Part shown: positions 1 through 8,392 of the stretch, piece by piece | How positions within the stretch are numbered: position 1 is the first letter of the stretch | Layout: each line of letters opens with the position of its first letter | Assembly: GCA_045105475.1 (NCBI GenBank) | Contig: JBGCDP010000066.1 | Location: forward strand, 1 to 64,000 | DNA: 64,000 nt | Direction of reading: 5' to 3' | Source: WTJY01 sp045105475 | Lineage (GTDB): Bacteria > Chloroflexota > Anaerolineae > Promineifilales > Promineifilaceae | Translations under genes and position numbers: made by a program | The notes under the pieces: generated by a model | What the model was told of the DNA's origin: nothing | Databases searched by the model: none | What the model saw: only the letters and a program-made list of their open reading frames with translations

Positions 1-218
1 GGCCGCGCAGCTTAAGCAACTGAACGGGGGATATAATCTTTTTGTAATTCGTGGTGTGTACGAATCATTGTCTGTCGGCTCATTCTCTCCCAGTTCCCCA
101 AGGCATCTCTTCCCCACTAAAACTCTGCGATTTGTATTCAACCTTCGGCGAAATCGTTATATGGCTGCGTTATGCATCAGGTAACCTACTCACATCAATA
201 CCCACAAGGATAAAAGCT

Positions 219-1106
219 ATGACAAACTCAAAATGGGGCATTAACGACATCCCAGATCAAACAGAAAAAGTATTCATCGTCACCGGTGCAACGAGCGGTT
301 TAGGCGAGGAAGCGACCAAAGTATTGGCCAAGAAAAACGCCACGGTTGTGATGGCGGTTAGAAATACGCAAAAGGCGGAAGGGGTCGCTCAAAAATTCCA
401 AAGCGCCAAGATCGATATCAGGCATTTAGATCTTTCTAGTCTGGAGTCTGTTCAATCATTCGCAGAAGGTATTCTGGCTAACTATGATCGCTTAGATGGA
501 TTAATCAATAACGCGGGTGTGATGGCCTGCCCATTTTCAACTACCAAAGATGGGTTTGAAATTCAAATGGGGACCAATCATTTTGGCCATTTTGCGCTAA
601 CCGGCCGTTTGATGCCTTTGCTAAAAAGCACACAGGGTTCACACGTCGCTGTCACCTCAAGCGTGGCGCACCGGTCGGGCAATATCGACTTTTCCGATAT
701 CAATTGGGAAAAGCGAGATTACAGGACGACACAGGCATATGGGGACAGCAAGTTAGCCAATCTCCTATTTGTAAAGGAGTTGGCCCGGAAGCTTTCGGGG
801 GATCATGATGCACCTTTGATCACCGCCTCACATCCCGGCTGGACACGAACTGAATTGCAAAGACATTCTTTGATGTTTCGAGTGCTCAATCCATTCTTTT
901 CGCAAGGGGTTGAGGATGGGGTGTTGCCTACTTTGCGGTCTGCATTAGATCCGGCCGCAAACAGTGGCGATTATTATGGTCCGTCTCGAATGATGGAATT
1001 GTGGGGCCCTCCTGTCGTTGTTTCATCTAGTGAACGTTCTTTCGATGAAATAGCCGCTAAACGGCTTTGGGAAATGTCCGAAGAACTGACCAAAGTTCAT
1101 TTCTAA
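219..1106 (+). CDS. SDR-family NAD(P)-dependent oxidoreductase (retinol dehydrogenase-like)
   Basis: A 295-residue short-chain dehydrogenase/reductase. The nucleotide-binding motif TGATSGLG is close to the N-terminus, NNAGV follows in the middle, and the catalytic Tyr/Lys pair appears as YGDSK. Together with the length this fits the retinol dehydrogenase/WW-domain-oxidoreductase branch of SDRs; the substrate cannot be read from the sequence. The open frame extends upstream to 51, but the ATG at 219 has an AAGGA ribosome-binding site at 206-210 and begins just before conserved sequence, so I start there. It is first in a tightly spaced co-directional set with a START-like protein, a membrane protein and an AraC regulator, which suggests a small inducible detoxification or redox operon. 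Confidence 0.9.
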   Translation: MTNSKWGINDIPDQTEKVFIVTGATSGLGEEATKVLAKKNATVVMAVRNTQKAEGVAQKFQSAKIDIRHLDLSSLESVQSFAEGILANYDRLDGLINNAGVMACPFSTTKDGFEIQMGTNHFGHFALTGRLMPLLKSTQGSHVAVTSSVAHRSGNIDFSDINWEKRDYRTTQAYGDSKLANLLFVKELARKLSGDHDAPLITASHPGWTRTELQRHSLMFRVLNPFFSQGVEDGVLPTLRSALDPAANSGDYYGPSRMMELWGPPVVVSSSERSFDEIAAKRLWEMSEELTKVHF

Positions 1107-1150
1107 CAAAAGCCATTCAACGAAGCTAAACCAAAAAGGAAAGGAAAAAT

Positions 1151-1672
1151 ATGACTGAACAGAAGGTTACGTACTCGGACCCAGACGGGTTCCGTGATTA
1201 TTCAGGTCGGGACGAATGGGAGATTCGCATGGAGAAGGAGGTCGCTGTAAGTGCTGAAGTTGCTTGGGAAACTTGGTTCACGTCGATCTGGGAAGGTCAA
1301 GATGGACCCACCATGCTGAACCTAGGGGAGGGGCGCGGCCGCCTAGGAAGTGCACGGACCTTTCGACTTGCAGGGTTAACAGAGCGAATCGTGAGCGTTG
1401 GGCTACCGTCTCCTTCAAGCCAGCCTGAAGCGGTTCCATCGATCAGCTATAGTCTGGAAAACTTCATGGCATCTTCCTATTTGGGCTATGTGCGGTTTTT
1501 TCCGGCCGAGCCTGATGCTAAAAGCACACGGATTGTCTGGTGCGCCAAGTGGACTCCCTCACTCGCCGGGCGGCTTTTCTTCGGTGGGCATTTGCTTGTT
1601 CGAATGCTGAGGTCGGCGATGGGCCAAGCGTTAGATAATCTGGGAAAAAAAGCGGCTGCTAAGCAACTTTAG
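1151..1672 (+). CDS. SRPBCC/START-like domain protein
   Basis: A 173-residue soluble protein. The opening (EIRMEKEVAVSAEVAWETW) and the alternation of strands with a long C-terminal helix resemble the SRPBCC fold used by polyketide cyclase/lipid-transfer-like proteins, which bind hydrophobic ligands in a deep pocket. No catalytic residues can be assigned. A purine-rich AAGGAAAGGA sequence just before the ATG acts as ribosome-binding site. It lies 44 bp downstream of the SDR gene and 36 bp upstream of a membrane protein gene, so the three are probably co-transcribed; a role in binding or modifying the SDR substrate is inference. Confidence 0.6.
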   Translation: MTEQKVTYSDPDGFRDYSGRDEWEIRMEKEVAVSAEVAWETWFTSIWEGQDGPTMLNLGEGRGRLGSARTFRLAGLTERIVSVGLPSPSSQPEAVPSISYSLENFMASSYLGYVRFFPAEPDAKSTRIVWCAKWTPSLAGRLFFGGHLLVRMLRSAMGQALDNLGKKAAAKQL

Positions 1673-1708
1673 ACTTTATCTGAAAAACTAACAGGAGTTC
1701 GTTATTAA

Positions 1709-2128
1709 ATGACTACTTTAAACACATCATCCCGAAAAATTGGGCAACGTATATTTTTAGCTTTCTTGGCATTTAATGGATTGGTTGCCTTCGGGCTGGG
1801 TGCAACTGCACTCATCAATTTCCCGCTCGCCCTAGAAACAGGGTTTGGGCTCCCCTACAGTAGCGACCTAGATGTCCTCGGCTTGATACTGGGATGCCAA
1901 CTCATCTTTCTAGGGTCTCTGATTACTTTGGCCGCAACCTGGACAATTCGAGGTAAAATCGAAGGGTCGACCATTGGCATTGCCGTAGGAATATACCTCT
2001 TCATATTCGGGATATTGTCCTTTTTAAGACTCGCTGACATAACCGCTCTTTTATTTGATGGCTTGCGAGGTTTGTTAACGATTATGGCCGCTTATTTTGC
2101 GCGTCAAGAGCTTAAGCAAACAAGTTAA
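1709..2128 (+). CDS. Small four-helix membrane protein, function unknown
   Basis: A 139-residue protein with four hydrophobic segments of membrane-spanning length (about residues 15-38, 48-73, 80-102 and 108-130) and few charged residues between them. I do not recognise a named family with confidence; the size and topology resemble small DoxX-like or DUF4345-like membrane proteins. AGGAG at 1693-1697 is the likely ribosome-binding site. The stop codon ends one base before the ATG of the AraC gene, so translation of the two is probably coupled. Confidence 0.65.
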   Translation: MTTLNTSSRKIGQRIFLAFLAFNGLVAFGLGATALINFPLALETGFGLPYSSDLDVLGLILGCQLIFLGSLITLAATWTIRGKIEGSTIGIAVGIYLFIFGILSFLRLADITALLFDGLRGLLTIMAAYFARQELKQTS

Positions 2129-2129
2129 T

Positions 2130-3050
2130 ATGGCTGAATTTTTTCACATCAAAACTATTTCTGAAGTCCATCGGGTCTTTGGTTTAGAAAAACCGAAGCA
2201 TCCGCTGATTTCTATCATACGAAAATGGCCCACAAGCGATTTTGATTTTGGCAACGTCAAAGTAATCAGCGATTTATACACGCTTTCGTTAAAGGGAAAA
2301 ACGAAGGAGGATGCGCGTGGAAGTTTCAAATACGGCCGAAACTCGTATGATTTTGATGAAGGGACCCTTGTTTTCATGGCTCCGAATCAGGTCGTCACAT
2401 TTGATGAGCATGTGGAATACGAGAGCCATGGATCGGGCTGGGATATTCTTTTCCATCCCGACCTAATTCGGAAATCCCCCCTAGGAAAAACGATAAAGGA
2501 ATACTCGTTCTTCGACTATGATGCCAATGAAGCATTGCATGTTTCTGACAAAGAAAAGCAGATGTTAGCCGATTTGGTACAGCGGGTTGAAACAGAGCTT
2601 CAGCAAAATATAGACAAACATTCTCAAGAGTTGATCATTCTCAATTTAGAGTCGATCATGACCTACTGTCATCGCTATTACGATCGTCAATTCTATACGC
2701 GTACGAACCTGAACAGTGATTTTGTATCTAAGTTTGAGGCGTATCTAAAAGAGTATTTTTCTTCGGCCGATTTGCAAGATTTAGGGTTGCCAACAGTAAC
2801 GCAGTGTGGCGACGCTTTGAACATGTCGGGCCCTTATTTGAGTGATTTACTTAAAGTTGAAACGGGTAAAAGTGCAAAAACGCATATTCATGCCCATATT
2901 ATTGAAAAAGCCAAGACAATTTTGCTGAATACAAATAATCCGATTAACACAGTCGCTTATGATTTAGGGTTTGAATATCCGCAGCACTTTAGCAAGCTGT
3001 TCAAGTCGAAAACGGGAGTAAGTCCGTCAGTTTATCGAAATCTGAATTAG
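2130..3050 (+). CDS. AraC-family transcriptional regulator
   Basis: A 306-residue regulator. The last ~100 residues carry the double helix-turn-helix of the AraC family: first helix pair around ALNMSGPYLSDLLKVETG, second around INTVAYDLGFEYPQHFSKLF, ending in the typical KTGVSPSVYR. The N-terminal ~190 residues are a cupin-like sensing domain beginning HIKTISEVHRVFGLEKPKHP, an opening I associate with Bacteroidetes AraC proteins rather than Chloroflexota ones. The frame extends upstream to a TTG at 2097, but that would overlap the preceding gene; the ATG at 2130 abuts its stop codon. It probably controls the three genes before it. Confidence 0.88.
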   Translation: MAEFFHIKTISEVHRVFGLEKPKHPLISIIRKWPTSDFDFGNVKVISDLYTLSLKGKTKEDARGSFKYGRNSYDFDEGTLVFMAPNQVVTFDEHVEYESHGSGWDILFHPDLIRKSPLGKTIKEYSFFDYDANEALHVSDKEKQMLADLVQRVETELQQNIDKHSQELIILNLESIMTYCHRYYDRQFYTRTNLNSDFVSKFEAYLKEYFSSADLQDLGLPTVTQCGDALNMSGPYLSDLLKVETGKSAKTHIHAHIIEKAKTILLNTNNPINTVAYDLGFEYPQHFSKLFKSKTGVSPSVYRNLN

Positions 3051-3200
3051 AGAAGCATCCATGGATTGTCAGGCCACAAATAAAGGGGTCCCACGCAGCG
3101 TTCTTGAGGGTAAACGAAGCATTGAAGAAGCGCTGCGAAAGTGCGTAGAGAACATATCAAAAGCGAGGAGGCCTTGCGGCGGCCGGCAGTTGATCGGACG

Positions 3201-3260
3201 ACCACTTAATATAGTGGTAGTGATCCTAAGGCAGATCGAAAAAGGGCTTTGGCTTTCCCT
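3201..3260. terminator. Hairpins between convergent genes (possible bidirectional terminator)
   Basis: The 210-bp gap between the AraC gene and the convergent MFS gene holds a perfect 6-bp stem with a 6-nt loop (ACCACT at 3201-3206, AGTGGT at 3213-3218) and, 20 bp on, an AAAGGG/CCCTTT pair around a 10-nt loop that reaches the MFS stop codon. Neither has a long T-run, so termination is plausible but unproven. A 67-codon reading frame across the gap (3061-3264) has no protein-like features. Confidence 0.35.
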
Positions 3261-4574
3261 TTAGCTCTCTTTGGCAGGACGTTTCATAAACAAAACAAGG
3301 ATCGCCATAACCGCTGGGAGTAATGCAGAAACCCACAGAGTGGGCCAATAACTGCCCGAAAAATCTCGCCCCACCCCATAAATCAAGGGGCCAATACCGG
3401 AGGCGGCTGCGCCAAATGTCGTTGTTAATCCCGAAATAGCCCCTAAATTCTCTCGCCCAAAATAGTTGGCCCAAATGACATTGGCAACTGAGCGAGCAAA
3501 TCCGTTGGTTAAGCCAAAAACAATCCCATACAAAACCCCTAGGGCTGGCGAGCCGATGCTGGCCGAAAACAAAATCGTCACCACTTGCAGCACCAAACCG
3601 ATAGAGAGCATATATTTGGCTTCAATATGGTCAACGAGCCATCCCCCAGGAATACTAAATAAGGAGGTTGTGATTGACATCGGCAAAAAAACGGCCGCGG
3701 CTAAATCGGGTGACAAGCCGTTGTCGCCAAAGATGCTTACCATGTGGAAAATTAATCCGGTGCCAAGCATACTAAACGAACCGTTGGCCAATAGAATGAA
3801 CCAAAATGCAGGTGTTTTTACCGCTTCGCGAGTGGTCCAATTAATTTCAAGCGGTTCATTCAGCTCTTCAATCTCGGCCGTCTGAGAGTCTCCAGAAACT
3901 GCCGGTGATGTCGCTTTTTTAGGTTTAAAATTTCCGTCCGGTTTAAGACCAAATAGCTCCGGCTTGTCTCGAAAAAAGATGTATCCAATAGGCACCATAA
4001 TGCTAATGACGATGCCGCCCAAGATAGAGTAGGTAATGCGCCATCCAAACATCGGAATAAGCCAATTGATAAATCTTGGTAGCAAGCCTGTGCTAATTGA
4101 AGTGACGAGTGTACTAAGGCCTAATATGAAACCGCGCCGTCTGACCCACCATTGATTGATCACATTGCGGCTGACAATGACCATGCTGCTTTGTCCCAGC
4201 ATCCGCATAGCAATGAATCCAACTAAGAGCATGGCGATGTTACGCACGGTGCTCATGTAGAGACAAGCAATACCAAACGTTAGCCCAATGACGACGGCCA
4301 TTGTTCGGGAGCCTCGCTTGTCAATTTGACGGCCGATAAATGGCAGCGCCAAGCTTCCGCCTATGGTCCCGACCGTATACAAGGTGCTGACAAGCGTGCG
4401 GCTTATCCCTAGTTCGCGAATAAACTCCTCTATAAATATCGAAAAAGCGAAGGTTTGCCCTGGCCCTGATAATATGATTCCGATGGTGCCTGCGACAAGA
4501 ATAATCCAGCCATAAAAGACAGGTGATTTTTCGATAACACGACTGGTTTGAAGCTCGGATTGGGGGGTGGTCAT
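3261..4574 (-). CDS. MFS transporter, oxalate/formate antiporter-like
   Basis: A 437-residue major facilitator with twelve predicted membrane helices in two halves separated by a hydrophilic loop near residues 205-235. The opening PVFYGWIILVAGTIGI and the PGQTFAFSIFIEEF stretch are typical of the oxalate:formate antiporter/monocarboxylate porter branch. A small organic acid is the most likely substrate, but this cannot be fixed from sequence. It begins at ATG 4574 with no clear Shine-Dalgarno and is separated by 177 bp from the channel gene upstream, so it probably has its own promoter. Confidence 0.85.
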   Translation of the reverse strand: MTTPQSELQTSRVIEKSPVFYGWIILVAGTIGIILSGPGQTFAFSIFIEEFIRELGISRTLVSTLYTVGTIGGSLALPFIGRQIDKRGSRTMAVVIGLTFGIACLYMSTVRNIAMLLVGFIAMRMLGQSSMVIVSRNVINQWWVRRRGFILGLSTLVTSISTGLLPRFINWLIPMFGWRITYSILGGIVISIMVPIGYIFFRDKPELFGLKPDGNFKPKKATSPAVSGDSQTAEIEELNEPLEINWTTREAVKTPAFWFILLANGSFSMLGTGLIFHMVSIFGDNGLSPDLAAAVFLPMSITTSLFSIPGGWLVDHIEAKYMLSIGLVLQVVTILFSASIGSPALGVLYGIVFGLTNGFARSVANVIWANYFGRENLGAISGLTTTFGAAASGIGPLIYGVGRDFSGSYWPTLWVSALLPAVMAILVLFMKRPAKES

Positions 4575-4751
4575 AGTTCACTTTTGACTGAGAGAATTGT
4601 TGTTTCTCAAGGGGAAAAGTGTACTCGTGATTTGTTGAAAAGGGTATGATGGTTAGGCTCAGCGTTATTCCTTTAATTTGGGAATGTCTCGCTATAGTTT
4701 TGGCATTCACCTGTAGGATAAAACCTAATAATCACAGGCTCCATTGATAGG

Positions 4752-5111
4752 TTAGCTCTTCTTTTCCTTTGCCCGTTGGGTCGCATCATCAACAACCGCT
4801 TCGCCGACGATGCCGATTAAACCGGCAATGATGCCGAGACCAACGAAGACATAAAAGGTGGTGAAAATGCGGGTTAAAGGGATGGTTGGTCCCATGTCAC
4901 CATAACCGATTGTGGTCAGGGTGATGACGGTAAAATAGTAGGCGTCAACCCAAGTTGTGATGGTGGGTTCAAACTGGTGGTAGAACCAAGTGCCACAAAA
5001 AATGGTGATGAAAGTCACCCAGAGCAAGCCACGAAACGTCTCTTTGCGCCAAAGAACGCGGGAGAAGTGGCTGGCTGAACGAAAAATGGCGATTAGACCT
5101 AAAACGGGCAT
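4752..5111 (-). CDS. Two-helix potassium channel-like protein
   Basis: A 119-residue protein with the pore module of the Ion_trans_2 family: a hydrophobic helix (about 27-45), a re-entrant pore region with the K+ selectivity filter in TLTTIGYGD, and a second helix (about 80-105). There is no attached RCK/TrkA-N domain, so it resembles a minimal KcsA-like tetrameric channel. An excellent ribosome-binding site (GGAGG, six bases before the ATG) fixes the start. It follows the coiled-coil membrane protein at 5130-5678 by 18 bp and is probably co-transcribed with it. Confidence 0.88.
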   Translation of the reverse strand: MPVLGLIAIFRSASHFSRVLWRKETFRGLLWVTFITIFCGTWFYHQFEPTITTWVDAYYFTVITLTTIGYGDMGPTIPLTRIFTTFYVFVGLGIIAGLIGIVGEAVVDDATQRAKEKKS

Positions 5112-5129
5112 GGGGAACCTCCGGAAGCA

Positions 5130-5678
5130 CTAAATGGGAGCTTGTGGTTGGCGCAACCAGCGCCAGCCGCTGCGCATCAAAAAATATTGAGCGAACCCAA
5201 ACCACAAAAATATCAAGGTCACGATCAGTGACCCGAGGTTGATCCAGCGGGGGATTTTTAGCTTGATTTCAGCAACATCGTCGCTGGTCTGACTGATGGC
5301 GGTCTGGACTTCGGCCGAATTTTCCTCCAGCAGATCAAGCTGGTCATTTAGCTGATCGACCTTTTCAGTGCGGCCGTCACGGACATCCTGCGCGAGTGAT
5401 TCGGCCGAATTGAGCGACTCGCTCACACCGTCCATCGTCGTCGCCAGTCGATTAGCGGCCGTTGAGGCAACATTGCTCCGCACGCCGGGCTGGACTGAGA
5501 CAGCCATACCGCTGAGCGTTTCTTCGGCCGAAGTCGCCAACCCGCTCGCCACATTGACGTAAACCGTGACCTGTTCGATCTCATCCGCAAGCGCAGTGGC
5601 GACAGGCTTGGCGTCAGCACATAGATATTTCAATCCACTTAGGCTTGGTGCAAAGCATAAGTTACAGAAGAGTGTCAA
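5130..5678 (-). pseudogene. Coiled-coil, single-membrane-span protein, apparently 5'-truncated
   Basis: The open frame codes 182 residues: a Ser/Ala/Thr/Glu-rich helical region (about 25-145) predicted to form a coiled coil, then one membrane helix (about 148-168) and a short basic tail. The frame can open only with a TTG at 5678 without any ribosome-binding site, and the first ATG-coded methionine is near residue 58. The N-terminal ~22 residues (Cys/Leu-rich) do not resemble the rest. I infer that the original start and N-terminal region were lost and replaced by foreign sequence near 5620-5680. It sits 18 bp upstream of the channel gene and once was probably its operon partner; function unknown. 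Confidence 0.55.
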
Positions 5679-5687
5679 GCAGATATT

Positions 5688-6767
5688 ATGAATTTTGATA
5701 GATCAATAAGGCTTGAAGAAGAGGCTTTTACGACTGGCGGCGTGAGCGTGGGGGACATTGATGGTGATGGCCATCTCGATATTATCCTGGCTAAGGGGCG
5801 CCATTGGCCGTTGATCCAGCTCGTTCTGCTAAACGATGGTAAAGGAGGGTTCGAAAGACGCTTCGAATTGAGCCGCCATGCGGACAGAACATACACAGCC
5901 ACTTTGGTGGATCTCAATCTAAATGGAAATCTCGACCTCGTCGTCGGCAACGATCGGCCGGATGAAAACTTGGTTTACTTCAACGACGGGTACGGCCGAT
6001 TCACACGAGCAGGCACCTTCGGTGAACCAATGTGGCCGACTCGAAACGTGACTGTCATCGATCTCAACGGGAACGGATATCCAGATCTCGTCGTTGCCAA
6101 TCGTGTAGGCTCAGGGGAGAGCACGAACTATATCTGCATGAATGACGGGAATGGCAATTTCCCCTCATATCGGCCGTTTTCACGGGAGTCGGCTACCACC
6201 ATTGCCGCCGGTGACCTTGTCGGGAATGGTGTGCCAGATCTGATTGTGCCACACCGCGATGGCGGGCAAAGTTACCTATACATTAATGATGGGGCGGGTG
6301 GGTTCGCTAAACGACACCCGATAGGCCCAGCTCGCTCAGCAACACGAGCCGTGGGCCTCGGTGATCTTACAGGCAATGGTCATTTAGACATCGTATTAGG
6401 CGACGAACTACACGGCGGTGCCGTAATCTATCTCAACCTCGGCAATTTGCAATTTGAAGGACCTATTCCTATTGGTGGTAAAGAAACGGTATTCGCCATT
6501 GCTGTAGCTGACATTTCTGGCGATGGTAGTGCCGATATCGTACTCGGCTATAAAAATGCACCAAGCATTGTCCTTATCAACGACGGTTCGGGGCGCACAT
6601 TCCACACACTCCACTTTGGCGACGGCAAGGGCAGCGTTTACGGGCTCGCGGTTGGAGACTTCGACGGCGATGGTCGACTCGATATCGTCGCCGCCCGCTC
6701 CGACGCACCAAGTATGTTGTACTTCAATCGCCCTGATGGGGACAATGTGCAACCGAGCAAGACATAA
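5688..6767 (+). CDS. Seven-bladed VCBS/FG-GAP repeat propeller without export signal
   Basis: A 359-residue protein made of seven repeats of the VCBS/FG-GAP type, each with a calcium-binding Asp-rich loop: VGDIDGDGHLDIIL, LVDLNLNGNLDLVV, VIDLNGNGYPDLVV, AGDLVGNGVPDLIV, LGDLTGNGHLDIVL, VADISGDGSADIVL and VGDFDGDGRLDIVA. Seven units make a complete integrin-alpha-like beta-propeller. Relatives are normally secreted, but this one starts about 20 residues before the first blade with no signal peptide; the frame is closed by a TAA at 5658. No ribosome-binding site precedes the ATG. Its start lies nine bases from the start of the truncated divergent gene, which suggests a rearrangement junction. 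Confidence 0.75.
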   Translation: MNFDRSIRLEEEAFTTGGVSVGDIDGDGHLDIILAKGRHWPLIQLVLLNDGKGGFERRFELSRHADRTYTATLVDLNLNGNLDLVVGNDRPDENLVYFNDGYGRFTRAGTFGEPMWPTRNVTVIDLNGNGYPDLVVANRVGSGESTNYICMNDGNGNFPSYRPFSRESATTIAAGDLVGNGVPDLIVPHRDGGQSYLYINDGAGGFAKRHPIGPARSATRAVGLGDLTGNGHLDIVLGDELHGGAVIYLNLGNLQFEGPIPIGGKETVFAIAVADISGDGSADIVLGYKNAPSIVLINDGSGRTFHTLHFGDGKGSVYGLAVGDFDGDGRLDIVAARSDAPSMLYFNRPDGDNVQPSKT

Positions 6768-6834
6768 TATCGGGGCCTTTTTTTCATTTGTTCTCAAGCA
6801 TTAGTGATGCTAACAGGGCCAATGGGGAGGTCGG

Positions 6835-7965
6835 TTAAATTGATAGAGATTTAACCCTATCTTCGTCTGGTTCAAACCCTAAGCCAGGGGCGGCCGGCAT
6901 AGCCAAAAACCCATCTTCAGGTTCGGGCAAGTTTTGGTAAATAACTTCACAACATTTGATGGCGGTGAAATGCTGCTCGACTAACCAGCCATTGGAGACA
7001 CCAGCTTGCAGATGCATGTTGTGAAAAGGCCACGCACCACCATTGCATATCGGCACATTGAAGGCGGCGGCCATACCGGCAATTTTGGCACACTGGGTGA
7101 ATCCACCTGTGATAACGATGTTGGGTTGAATCACATCAACCGCCTGATTAACGAGCATATCGCGAAAGCGGAAAGCGAGCCCTTCGTTTTGCCCGGCCGC
7201 CAATTTTATTGAGGTTTGCTGGCGTAACTGCATCAGTTGGGGGATGTCGTTCTGGGTAACGGGTTCTTCAAAAAAAGCGATGTTGTATGGAGTAAGATGC
7301 TTGCATAACTCAGACGCATGGTAAAAATCTAGATTACAGTTCGCATCAATATACAACTCAACATCTGGTTCAATCGCCTCACGCACAGCCCGAACACGGG
7401 CAACATCTTCTTTAATGACATCCGCAATGGTTGTTGAATCCCGCTGGCGTAGCGCGCCATTGGCGACCTTCATTTTTAGCCGCTTGAATCCTTGGCTGAC
7501 CCACAATTTAGCCGCCTCGGCTAACTGATCTCGATCAAAAATCTCGAGGCCAAATGTGGCATAGACGGGCACTTTGGCCCGTGCCCCACCAAGCAACTTC
7601 CAGATCGGTTGCCCTAAAATCTTACCTTTGATATCCCACAGAGCTACATCGATAGCGGCGATGGCATGGCTGGCGTAGCCGGTTTGACCACGCGGTGAAA
7701 GTGTCCAATAGAGCTTTTCCCAAATCGCCTCTGTGTCAAGCGGGTCGCAACCAAGCACGACATCCTTGGCGACATTATTGATGATACGTTCGATGACAGT
7801 TGCTTGTGTTATACCCGTCATACCCCACCCTGAGACACCGGCCGCCGTTTCAACCTTCACCAAACAGACAGAGGATGTGGATTGATAGCTGTTGCCCAGC
7901 AATTCAAACTCGACAGGCACTTTCAGTGCGAACGCTTCGATATTTTTGATGGTGTGATTTGGCAT
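6835..7965 (-). CDS. Mandelate racemase/muconate lactonizing enzyme family protein (enolase superfamily)
   Basis: A 376-residue enolase-superfamily enzyme. The N-terminal capping domain is followed by a TIM-barrel with the KxK motif (RLKMKV, near residue 170), metal-ligand regions DANCN and FFEEPV, and AAGQNEG on a later strand. Members abstract a proton alpha to a carboxylate, typically in sugar-acid dehydration or cis,cis-muconate cycloisomerisation; a sugar-acid dehydratase is my best guess because an SDR reductase lies upstream on the same strand. AAGGAG seven bases before the ATG supports the start. The 427-bp gap upstream makes co-transcription with the SDR uncertain. Confidence 0.88.
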   Translation of the reverse strand: MPNHTIKNIEAFALKVPVEFELLGNSYQSTSSVCLVKVETAAGVSGWGMTGITQATVIERIINNVAKDVVLGCDPLDTEAIWEKLYWTLSPRGQTGYASHAIAAIDVALWDIKGKILGQPIWKLLGGARAKVPVYATFGLEIFDRDQLAEAAKLWVSQGFKRLKMKVANGALRQRDSTTIADVIKEDVARVRAVREAIEPDVELYIDANCNLDFYHASELCKHLTPYNIAFFEEPVTQNDIPQLMQLRQQTSIKLAAGQNEGLAFRFRDMLVNQAVDVIQPNIVITGGFTQCAKIAGMAAAFNVPICNGGAWPFHNMHLQAGVSNGWLVEQHFTAIKCCEVIYQNLPEPEDGFLAMPAAPGLGFEPDEDRVKSLSI

Positions 7966-8392
7966 TTTGAACTCCTTTGTCCTTTAGTTTCCCCTAACTC
8001 ATATTTAATATAGGGTAAAAAGCAGGTAAGTTGAAGGAAGATTAGCATTTGAAAACTTAATCTAAGTACTACGTCAAGGGTGGAATAATGAAAATCCTTG
8101 ACGTAGCCTAGAGTGTTTTGTCCCGTTGGAATATCCATCAAATGACAGCTGACGAAACACTGGTCAACGACCTGCCAAACTGAATTATCAGGTTCAACAA
8201 TCAACTGAGCAAATGGTTTCAACCTTAGCTGAAGGGACAGATTTAGCCATTTGTGATAGGTGCTTTGGCAAAATCTCTTGCTTTGTACCATTTGCCAATT
8301 TCACTTTCAGGAGCCGCACCCTAACGGTGCTTCCAACCAACGCTACGCTCGACTGAAGCAGGGGTTAAGCAGATTTAATTGACATTCACCAC
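7966..8392. other. 427-bp intergenic region with inverted repeats
   Basis: No convincing gene; a 122-codon frame on the minus strand overlaps the enolase-family start and looks spurious. It contains a perfect 11-bp inverted repeat at 8069-8106 (described separately) and a GC-rich 5-bp stem (GCACC/GGTGC) near 8316-8330 within a short segment of different texture. Nothing else is recognisable. Confidence 0.5.
8069..8106. repeat. Perfect 11-bp inverted repeat, 16-nt spacer
   Basis: CTACGTCAAGG (8069-8079) faces CCTTGACGTAG (8096-8106). At RNA level the stem can extend inwards by a G-U and a U-A pair. It lies about 104 bp upstream of the enolase-family start on the minus strand. No T-run follows on either strand, so it is more likely an operator or a structured leader than a terminator. 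Confidence 0.5.

Noticed and set aside
32..37. TATAAT near the left edge
   Set aside because: No -35 element at proper distance and no gene start that it would serve closely.
170..182. 13-mer TTATGCATCAGGT repeated at 58792-58804
   Set aside because: A shared 13-mer is expected by chance many times in 64 kb; no flanking similarity.
3061..3264. 67-codon plus-strand frame after the AraC gene
   Set aside because: No ribosome-binding site, no protein-like pattern, overlaps the MFS stop; contains hairpins instead.
5130..5678. Chemoreceptor-like protein call from its coiled coil
   Set aside because: No HAMP or MCP signaling hairpin motif; coiled coil is extracytoplasmic relative to a C-terminal membrane helix.
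7923..8291. 122-codon minus-strand frame
   Set aside because: Overlaps the well-supported enolase-family start and has no recognisable features.
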